Of a stretch of DNA of 40,271 bases, positions 30,137 through 38,300 are shown piece after piece. The DNA lies in NCBI RefSeq assembly GCF_002993965.1, contig NZ_POST01000003.1:247369-287639 (forward strand), written 5' to 3'. The notes beneath the pieces are model-generated. The model made no database searches, had not been told where the DNA came from, and saw only the letters and a list, made by a program, of their open reading frames with translations. A program made the translations under genes and the position numbers. The DNA is from Apilactobacillus timberlakei. GTDB taxonomy: Bacteria > Bacillota > Bacilli > Lactobacillales > Lactobacillaceae. How positions within the stretch are numbered: position 1 is the stretch's first letter; the number at the start of each line of letters is the position of its first letter.

Positions 30137-30184
30137 TAGGATATTAATCTCAAATATTAATTTGGTGATTGATATCCTATTTTT
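30137..30184 (+). terminator. Terminator after the decarboxylase gene
   Basis: 12-bp stem TAGGATATTAAT / ATTGATATCCTA (one wobble) and TTTTT. The loop is long (19 nt). Confidence 0.75.
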
Positions 30185-30210
30185 AGTTCAATAATATTTA
30201 TTGTCATATT

Positions 30211-30320
30211 TGTTATACTACTATTAACGAACAATAAAGGACGTGAAAATATGAACCGCCTTACAAAAGTTAGTTTTAAATGTCTAACTTTTGTAAGGCG
30301 GTTCAATTGTCCGAATCTTT
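30211..30320 (+). ncRNA. Possible small transcript with a perfect 21-bp hairpin
   Basis: An extended -10 element TGTTATACT (30211-30219) is followed by a perfect 21-bp stem (30253-30273 with 30284-30304, 10-nt loop), which is clearly more GC-rich than its surroundings, then TTTTTTT near 30318. A 38-codon frame (ATG 30251, AAAGGACG upstream) runs through it. It could be a small RNA, the terminator of the leftward MazG gene or a remnant of a mobile element. Confidence 0.4.
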
Positions 30321-30322
30321 TT

Positions 30323-30655
30323 TTATTTTTTAAATCGATTTCTAAATTTATTTTCACTATAGTTCATTAACTCTTCAGGTTTAATATTATACATATCACA
30401 TAGCATTAAAATTTGGTCTAAATTATCAGCTAGTTCTTCTTTTAAGTTATCCATTTTTTGTGCTTGATTACGTTTAGGATCACCGGGATGGTCTCTACCA
30501 ACTTCCAGTGTTCTAATCGCCCGACTTAATTCACCTTGTTCTTCATTTAAGTAATTCATTCTGACAAATGGAGAATAATTATACCAATTTCTTTGTTTGT
30601 AAAATTTAATTAACCATTCTAAGTGCTCATCAATGTTCAAAGATTTCACCACCAT
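30323..30655 (-). CDS. MazG-like nucleotide pyrophosphohydrolase
   Basis: All-alpha NTP pyrophosphohydrolase that hydrolyses (d)NTPs to monophosphates, a house-cleaning role. 110 residues from ATG 30655; a TTG at 30640, 6 nt after GGTGGTG, is a good alternative and gives 105. The metal-binding motifs are NEEQGELSRAIR (E-E-x-x-E) and EELADNLDQILML (E-x-x-D), spaced as usual by a loop with GRDHPGDPKRN. Isolated gene; a perfect 21-bp hairpin lies just beyond its stop. Confidence 0.88.
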   Translation of the reverse strand: MVVKSLNIDEHLEWLIKFYKQRNWYNYSPFVRMNYLNEEQGELSRAIRTLEVGRDHPGDPKRNQAQKMDNLKEELADNLDQILMLCDMYNIKPEELMNYSENKFRNRFKK

Positions 30656-30798
30656 GTTTTATATAATTTTTAATGTAATACATTTTCTATTTTATCAGAA
30701 CAATTAAAAACATTTAATTTGTTTTCATAATTTTTTAATAATAGCATTTTAATTATCCTTTAAATGAACTAGAATATTTTATATAGGAGGGGATTTTA

Positions 30799-31890
30799 AT
30801 GACTAAGTTAGAACAAGTTCAAAATTGGACTGAGAAACAAGGATTAGATTTTACATATTTGAGTGATCCTAAGACCATTCAATATTTAACTGGCTTCTTT
30901 AGTGACCCGGTAGAAAGAGTGCTGGCATTGGTTATCTTTCCAGATAAAGAACCATTCATGTTTGCACCTGCTTTGGAAGTTGAAGCAATTAAGGATACTG
31001 GTTTTTCATATGACGTATATGGATACTTAGATCATGAAAATCCTTGGGCAATAATTGCTGAACACGTTAAAGAACGCAACGCTAACCCTAAAAATGCTGG
31101 CTTAGAAATGAATAATTTAACAATCAGTCGTTTAAATGAATTGCAAGCGGAACTTGATGTTTCATTTAATACCGATGTTACTGATTTCATGAATAGTATG
31201 CGTTTAATTAAAACACCAGATGAAATTGAAAAATTAGATGCCGCTGGTCGTGAAGCTGACTACGCATTTCAAAAAGGTTTTGAAGCTGTTAAAGCCGGTA
31301 AACCAGAATCAGCAGTAATGGCGGAACTAGAATATGCACTAAAACTTAAAGGTGTTATGGAAATGAGCTTTGATACTTTAGTTCAAGCCGGTGCTCATGC
31401 TGCCGAACCTCATGGTGCAACTTGTAGTAATTTAATCAAAAACAATGAAATGGTGTTATTTGATTTAGGAACTGTTCATCAAGGGTATATTTCAGATTCA
31501 TCAAGAACTGTTGCTGTGGGCAAACTATCTGATAAACAAAAAGATATTTATAATGTTTGTTTAGATGCCCAATTAACAGCTATGAACTATGTAAAACCAG
31601 GTGTAACTGCTGAATCAGTTGATAAAGTAGCCCGTGACATTATTGATAAGGCCGGTTATGGTAAATACTTTATCCATCGTCTAGGCCATGGAATGGGAAT
31701 GTCAGAACATGAATTTCCATCAATTATGGAAGGTAACAAGATGGAATTAAAACCAGGAATGTGTTTCTCCATTGAACCAGGTATTTATGTTCCTGGATTT
31801 GCGGGAGTGAGAATAGAAGATTGTGTTCATGTTACTGAAAATGGTTGTGAACCCTTTACACATACCCCAAAGGAATTGAAATATCTATAA
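30799..31890 (+). CDS. pepQ: Xaa-Pro dipeptidase, M24B metallopeptidase
   Basis: Prolidase that releases proline from Xaa-Pro dipeptides in the cytoplasm, useful to an amino-acid-requiring lactobacillus. 363 residues, usual length. An N-terminal creatinase-like domain (1-125) and a C-terminal pita-bread domain. The five metal ligands are visible: Asp in LFDLGT, Asp in GYISDSSRT, His in RLGHGMGMSEH, Glu in FSIEPGIYV and Glu in VRIEDCV. ATG 30799 after AGGAGG. Monocistronic, terminator at 31913. Confidence 0.93.
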   Translation: MTKLEQVQNWTEKQGLDFTYLSDPKTIQYLTGFFSDPVERVLALVIFPDKEPFMFAPALEVEAIKDTGFSYDVYGYLDHENPWAIIAEHVKERNANPKNAGLEMNNLTISRLNELQAELDVSFNTDVTDFMNSMRLIKTPDEIEKLDAAGREADYAFQKGFEAVKAGKPESAVMAELEYALKLKGVMEMSFDTLVQAGAHAAEPHGATCSNLIKNNEMVLFDLGTVHQGYISDSSRTVAVGKLSDKQKDIYNVCLDAQLTAMNYVKPGVTAESVDKVARDIIDKAGYGKYFIHRLGHGMGMSEHEFPSIMEGNKMELKPGMCFSIEPGIYVPGFAGVRIEDCVHVTENGCEPFTHTPKELKYL

Positions 31891-31912
31891 AATTATGAAT
31901 TGAAAACAGGTT

Positions 31913-31956
31913 AGGATATTAATTACTGAATTTATTTAGTAATTAATATCCTTTTT
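31913..31956 (+). terminator. Terminator after pepQ
   Basis: Perfect 15-bp stem AGGATATTAATTACT and complement, 10-nt loop, T run. Confidence 0.9.
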
Positions 31957-32044
31957 ATTATCAGATGATTATCTGTTATTACAAGAAATAAAAGTGTTAA
32001 TATGATTACAAAGTTAACAATAAAACTAAGGAGAATTATTTGAA

Positions 32045-33667
32045 ATGAATTTCTTTATTAATAGTAGCTATAATGAACAAAATTCTGGAATTGAACATGC
32101 TCAAATAAAAAGAAGTCTATTGTTTAGAAAAAATAAAACGCCATTTAAATTATTATTTTTAGCATGGAATCCATTATTACATCATTATTTGAATCAAAAA
32201 AATATTAAAGACATTGAAATATTAAATGTCTTTGATTATTTTCAAAATACAGAACAAGTTGTTAGTAAGAAAATATACTATTCTGATATTGATTTTGGAG
32301 TTTCTAATTTAAAATATAATGAAGAAAAAGATAAAAATCGATATATTGTATTTCAAGATAATAATATTGTTGGCAGAATTAACTATTTTCCTAAAAAAAT
32401 TAGCAATGATAAACAAGTAAAATCTGTAGAATATTTTGATGGATTTGGTAATTTATACCGGGTTGATTTTTATGATTTAAGAGGTTTTGTATCATTAGTT
32501 CAATGGTACACACCTGATAATAAGATTGGCACTGAAGTTTGGTATTCAATTGATGGCAGACCAGTTGTAGAAACTTATCACCGCAAAAACGCATTAGGTG
32601 AACTGAAAAAATCAGGGTGGAAAACCATTTCACCAAATGGGACCGTTAAAATTTTTGATACATTGAGTGATGTTTTTCTGCAATTTTTTAATGAAATAAA
32701 TGATAAGTATTTTGATAAATCTGAACCTAATATTTTCATCATGGATCGTTCGGATGATGTAGAAGAGCAACTACAGTTGTTGAATCAACCTGCGTTTACA
32801 GCGCTACATTTACATAACTCACATGCTGGGGATGCTCAAAAACCTGACACTTCAATTTTAAACAATAATTATGAATATAGTTTGAACGATATTAATCGAT
32901 ACGATGCTGTGATATCAGCAACTCATAAGCAGACTGATGACGTTATCAAGCGATTTCATCCATTAGCGAAAACATTTACCATTCCAGTAGGAGTTATTCC
33001 AGATAATCATTTTAATAAGAAAGAAATCCCGATGAATGAACGAAAATTTGGACAAATCTTAGTCACTGCTAGAATTGCTCCTGAAAAACAGTTAGATCAA
33101 TTAATTCGAGCTATTGGAATTGCTAAAAAAATAATTCCAGAATTATCATTAGATATGTATGGGTATATAGATCATTCTAATAATGACATTGCAATGAAAA
33201 AAATTAATAAAGCAATTGATGAATATAATTTAAAAGATTGTGTGCATATTCATAGTTATGTACAAAATGTTGCGAAAGTGCAAAAAGAAGCTCAAGTTTA
33301 TGGATTAACATCAGTTATGGAAGGCTTTAATTTAGCATTAATGGAGGCAATGTCACAAGGTGATATTGGATTGACCTATGATGTAAACTATGGACCAAAT
33401 GAGCTAGTTAAAGATCAGATTAATGGGTATGTAGTGGACTATGGTGATTATAAAACTATGGCTCAACGTTTGATAACAATTTTTAGTAATAAAGATTTGA
33501 TGGATAAGTTATCTAAAAATGCATATCATTATTCAAAACGTTATTCTGAAGATAGCGTTTGGCAAGATTGGAAAGTCTTCTTAGATTTTGCTAAAGAAGA
33601 TTGGATTAATCACAAGATGAAAACTTACAAACCTGATATTACCAATGGCATTCAAAAATTAGACTAG
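32045..33667 (+). CDS. gtfA: Glycosyltransferase GtfA (Gtf1), accessory glycosylation of Ser-rich adhesin
   Basis: GT4-type, GT-B-fold enzyme that adds the first sugar (GlcNAc in known systems) to Ser/Thr of serine-rich surface proteins in the cytoplasm. 540 residues. N-terminal beta-rich extension (about 1-215), as in the Gtf1 family, with YFDGFGNLYRVDFYDLRGFVSLVQWY. The donor domain has LVTARIAPEKQLDQLIRAI and the E-x7-E motif MEGFNLALMEAMSQG (about 427-441). ATG after AAGGAGAA. 11 nt before gtfB, and both directly precede a giant Ser-rich protein, the natural substrate. Confidence 0.9.
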   Translation: MNFFINSSYNEQNSGIEHAQIKRSLLFRKNKTPFKLLFLAWNPLLHHYLNQKNIKDIEILNVFDYFQNTEQVVSKKIYYSDIDFGVSNLKYNEEKDKNRYIVFQDNNIVGRINYFPKKISNDKQVKSVEYFDGFGNLYRVDFYDLRGFVSLVQWYTPDNKIGTEVWYSIDGRPVVETYHRKNALGELKKSGWKTISPNGTVKIFDTLSDVFLQFFNEINDKYFDKSEPNIFIMDRSDDVEEQLQLLNQPAFTALHLHNSHAGDAQKPDTSILNNNYEYSLNDINRYDAVISATHKQTDDVIKRFHPLAKTFTIPVGVIPDNHFNKKEIPMNERKFGQILVTARIAPEKQLDQLIRAIGIAKKIIPELSLDMYGYIDHSNNDIAMKKINKAIDEYNLKDCVHIHSYVQNVAKVQKEAQVYGLTSVMEGFNLALMEAMSQGDIGLTYDVNYGPNELVKDQINGYVVDYGDYKTMAQRLITIFSNKDLMDKLSKNAYHYSKRYSEDSVWQDWKVFLDFAKEDWINHKMKTYKPDITNGIQKLD

Positions 33668-33678
33668 GTGGTTAAGCT

Positions 33679-35175
33679 ATGCAACAAAATTATTATTTTA
33701 CAAATGAAAATATTTTCTCGTTTAATTCTGGAACTGAGTTTTCGGCAATTAATCGGCAGAAATTATTTAAAAAGAACCAAATGAAATCATGGATAGTAAC
33801 CAGAAATTATAATCAAAATTTATATTTTACGGCTCAACAACATGGGCTTGAATATGATGATTTAATTAATATGTATGATTATTTTCAAAATGCAGTTGAT
33901 GTAAAAAAACATCATGAATATTTAAGGTATTCTAAATTAATTGATAAACATGAATATAAAATTGTGGGAGTGGATAATAATTCTTCCTTAATTAAAAGAC
34001 ATGGACGAACTTTAGCCAAGGTTGAAATTGCACCCCAAACGGTTGGTGAAATTGGCAATGTTTTATATTATGATCAATTTGGTAATATTACCAGCAAAGA
34101 CGTATGGGATGTTCGAGGTTTTAAATCCAAAACTGAATATATGCATCCCGATGGTCATATTGGACATGAAATTTTATACGATTATGATGGACAACCGGTA
34201 ATGGAAATTACCCATATGTTTAAAAACAATGATAACCCTTCAATGTTTAAATTGTTAAACTATAAAGGTAAAAACTTAAGATTTAATGATGAGAATGAGT
34301 TGTTTGCCTTTTTCTTAAAAGAATTAATTGGCAAGGACCATAAAGCAATTGTGATTAACGATCGTCCTAGTCTAATCGCTCCAGTAGCCCAACTAAATTG
34401 TAAAAAATATCAATATTTGCATAGTATTCAAACTACTGATGCTGAAATGGCAGGTAATCCCAAAGGTACTTTGTTTCCTGCTTTTGCTCCATTTTTTACT
34501 AATGATTTTCAATACTATGATGGATTAATAGTTCCCACTCCTGGGCAAGCTAAAGATATTAATAATCTGTTTCCTAATATTAATACTCGAAGTATTTCTG
34601 ATATTGCGGTGTTTAATACTAAACTTGTTGACCAAAAGGTTGATAATCATCTTTTATTCTTGGGGAGACTGTCTCCAGACCATAATTTAGAACAAATGAT
34701 TAAAATCGTTGGGCTTGTTAAAGAAGAGATTCCCGAAATTAAATTGAATTTGGTAGGCTATTTTGATAATCCCGACTATCGAGAAAAGCTTAAAAAGATG
34801 GTAAAAGATTTAGCACTCGAAAAAAACATTATTTTTAAGCCATATTTGGTGGGGCAAGCTAAACAAGAGCAATTTGATAACGCTAAGTTGGTAATTGATA
34901 CTTCATTTGGTGAAGCAATGGGGATGACAATGGTTGAAGCCTTAAGTAATGGAATTCCATTTGTTTCATACGATGTTAATTATGGACCACGATTTATGAT
35001 TAATAATAATTACAATGGATTTTTAATTAATCAAGGTGATACTAAAGCATTTGCTGAATGTTTAGTGAAATTATTAAAAGACGATAAGATTTATCAAAAA
35101 CTTTCCAATAATGCATCCTTAACCTCTAAAAAACTATTAGATAAGCTAATCATTAAACAATGGGAGAAAATATAA
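33679..35175 (+). CDS. gtfB: Glycosyltransferase-like GtfB (Gtf2), partner of GtfA
   Basis: 498 residues, homologous in layout to GtfA: N-terminal beta-rich domain with YYDQFGNITSKDVWDVRGFKSKTEY, then a GT-B domain with HLLFLGRLSPDHNLEQMIKIVG and FGEAMGMTMVEALSNGIPFVSYDVNYGP. In known pairs GtfB binds the adhesin and activates GtfA but is itself inactive. Here an E-x7-E pattern is kept (EAMGMTMVE), so catalysis cannot be ruled out. ATG 33679 with GGTGG upstream; ends before a 34-bp perfect palindrome terminator. Confidence 0.88.
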   Translation: MQQNYYFTNENIFSFNSGTEFSAINRQKLFKKNQMKSWIVTRNYNQNLYFTAQQHGLEYDDLINMYDYFQNAVDVKKHHEYLRYSKLIDKHEYKIVGVDNNSSLIKRHGRTLAKVEIAPQTVGEIGNVLYYDQFGNITSKDVWDVRGFKSKTEYMHPDGHIGHEILYDYDGQPVMEITHMFKNNDNPSMFKLLNYKGKNLRFNDENELFAFFLKELIGKDHKAIVINDRPSLIAPVAQLNCKKYQYLHSIQTTDAEMAGNPKGTLFPAFAPFFTNDFQYYDGLIVPTPGQAKDINNLFPNINTRSISDIAVFNTKLVDQKVDNHLLFLGRLSPDHNLEQMIKIVGLVKEEIPEIKLNLVGYFDNPDYREKLKKMVKDLALEKNIIFKPYLVGQAKQEQFDNAKLVIDTSFGEAMGMTMVEALSNGIPFVSYDVNYGPRFMINNNYNGFLINQGDTKAFAECLVKLLKDDKIYQKLSNNASLTSKKLLDKLIIKQWEKI

Positions 35176-35179
35176 ACAC

Positions 35180-35213
35180 AAAAAGCTTCAGAAATTAATT
35201 TCTGAAGCTTTTT
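35180..35213. terminator. Terminator after gtfA-gtfB
   Basis: Perfect 34-bp palindrome (17-bp arms starting AAAAAGCTTCAGAAATT), T run. It separates gtfAB from the giant gene, so that gene needs its own promoter in 35214-35329. Confidence 0.92.
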
Positions 35214-35259
35214 GTATGAGCTATATATAAGATTATTTTGTTAATAGGTGTTACATTAT

Positions 35260-35276
35260 ATGCGTGAGTAATGCGT
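35260..35276 (+). promoter_or_regulatory. ATGCGT direct repeat upstream of the giant gene
   Basis: ATGCGT at 35260-35265 and 35271-35276, one helical turn (11 bp) apart, inside the only promoter region available to the giant gene. It could be a tandem regulator site. Weak evidence. Confidence 0.3.
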
Positions 35277-35329
35277 TATAAATTTTACATAGTTATTAGA
35301 ACTTTTATATAGATAGGAGTTGTTTTATA

Positions 35330-38300
35330 TTGCTATATAACAAAAATCAATTTTTAAAATCAAAAGATAAAAAAATAATGAGAAAAGTAAAGAAAGAATG
35401 GGTAGTTATTTCATTTGCTACCTTGTCATTCTTGGGAGCAGCTTCTGTCTATGGACTTAGTATGAATGATATTTCAGCTCATGCTAGTGGTAATAATGAA
35501 AATTCTGTTGTTACTGAGCAATTAGATGCGGCACAAGGTGATAATACCGATCCGCAATATACATGGACTGTACGTAATGCAAGTGCATCAGTAAATAATG
35601 TTTCTCAATCAGCAAATGTCAATTCATCAGTCGCTAGTTCTGTTGCTAGTCATGATTTTAATGGTTCAGGTAATCAAATTAAAGTTGATAGTAGTGCAAC
35701 TAGTAGTGGTGTGAAAAATATTGCAGTTCAATCAAGTTCAATAAATGGTTATTCTAAAGCTGCTAGTGCGCAAACAAGAAACAATAATTTACAAGAATCT
35801 TCATCAGCTGTGTTTGCAAAAAGTAACGCTAACAGTGCATATTCTGATACATCGAATGCAGCTAGTGATGCAATTATTCAGAAAAGTGCTTATTCAATGG
35901 CGCAATCCGCTAATTCTCAAAATAGTCAAGCATCTACAGATGCTTCAAATGCAGGTAATAATTATTCACAAATGAGCAACAATTACGCTATAGCTAGTAC
36001 TGCTAACAGTATGAACAACTCTTTGGGTTCTAAGGGAAGAACCAATGAATATAATAGCATTGCAAGTTACTATAATACTATTAGTGCTGACTATAATAAT
36101 GTTTCAAATGCAGAAAATAATATCAATGGTAATAGTGCAAATATAGGAAATAGTGAGGTAGCTTCTAATACAAACAATTATGTTCAAAATGCATGGAGTA
36201 GTATTAATAATTCCAATAATTATGGTGGGTCATTAGCATCTTCTAACAATAATAGCTTAGCTACTAAATCATTATTTGATTCATCAGAATATGTTAATGA
36301 ATCTAGTTATGAGGCTTCTTTATCTTCAGCTTCAGTGGCAATTGTAAGTGCATCTAACTCAATTTCATCAGTGAGTGCAGCTGATGTTTTGGCAGAAGAA
36401 GACTTAAAAAGGATCTTAAACAGTGACATTTATCAAAGAGAATTAGGGACTGGCGATGCATGGAGTCAGATTCAAAATCATCAACAACCAGTTATAAACT
36501 CTAGCAATAATACGAACTCATATGTTAATGCTTTTAATGGAGTTACAGATGCATGGAAAGAATATAATAATAAAAATCAAGGTGCAGGTACTCAATCTGT
36601 ACCAAATTATATAAATTATAAAAATGTTACCAATCCTAATGATCCCAATTCTGTTGACCCATATTTAAATAGTGGTAATGCTAGTGTTAATCGTGAAAAT
36701 TTAGCTCAAATTAAACAAGGACAAATTCCTAGTGATCCTAATGCAACACATGAAACTCAAAGTGAAAGTCAAAATATAGTTAATAATGAAACAGCTAATG
36801 TTGATTACAATGCTGGAATTACTTATTTTTTGAGCCACCAAGGTTATTATGATGCAGAAACTGGTAAATGGAATGGAACCTCAACTAATCAAGCGTATAC
36901 ACCAGATAAAAATTCTGATAATGCTTATGACCAGGCATATATGGGAGCCCAAGAGGCTATTAGTAAGCAATGGAAGAGTGACAATACACTGAGTTATGAT
37001 ATCCAAAATGGACAAATTTTTGCTCCAACTTCAACTAGTACAAATATTTACTTTAATGAAGGTTTTAATGACGTAGTAAACCAAGTAAACCAAGGGACAG
37101 CCTTTATTTCTAATGCTATCCAATTTAATAATGCAATTTATACTGGTAATCAAGTCAGTGGTGATAGTAATCAGTATGCTAGTTTGGATAGAAATGAATA
37201 TTATTATCAACACATTAATAATGTTAAATTTGTCCAAGATATAAACTTTCAGAATACTACTTTTGGCACTAGCAGTGGTAGTACTGAATATGATAACTAT
37301 TTGGATCCATATTATAATAGCTATGGTACTTTAACTTATGATGGACAGAATCATGCAGCTGATTTTGGTGATGCGTTATATTCAATGGATGATAATGGAC
37401 TACTTAATATTAAAAACTTCAGCGCACTTTACGGTACTAATTTTTATGGTCCTTTTAAATTAGAAAGTTATGGAACTTTGAATTACTCTAATGTTACCTA
37501 TGTAGGATCACAATTAATGATGTCTAATGATGTTGATGTTAATGTTTATAACAATTTAAATGTTTTTTCTGTTGGAAGATATATGAATCCATGGGGACAA
37601 CTTGCAACAACAGAAGCTTGGAATTACCTATCAGATAATAACATTAATGGTGGTTACGGTGATGATCAACAAAATTTTCAAATTAATAATTTTACATTGA
37701 AATCTAATAGTAACTATTATGGTAGCACTACTGGTGGTAATGTAGTTGAAGCTGACGGAAACTTCACTATTGATAGTAATGCACATATGAAATTAGCACC
37801 AATGGGAGCTCATTTTGGAGCTGAAGATAGCGTTGGTACTGCAGCTGTAGGATTATATTTAAAGTCTAGTGGAAATGTACTTATTAAGCCTGGAGCTCAA
37901 GTTGATATTGTTCCTCAATCTGATGGTAGTTTTGGAAATGGACAGGGACTGTATATTGATAATGGGTCTTTAACCATTGACAATGGAACACTCAATATTG
38001 AAGATAACGGTAGTCCTTATAATTCTTACGCAAACACTATTGATGGAACGGTTAACGTTAAAAATGGAGGTTCTTTAAATGTATATGGTAGTAATTTAGG
38101 TCAATATTCTAATTATGATGGATATTTATTATATGTAGAAGAAACTTTGAATATTACTAATCGTGGGAATCTATACATTCACACTGATGGTTCTGGAGGT
38201 AATCTAACACTATTATATAATAGTGGAGCTCTAAATATAAGTAACCCTGGTAAACATGTAACCTTACAAATTGATAATGGGAGTAACAATAATAATAATA

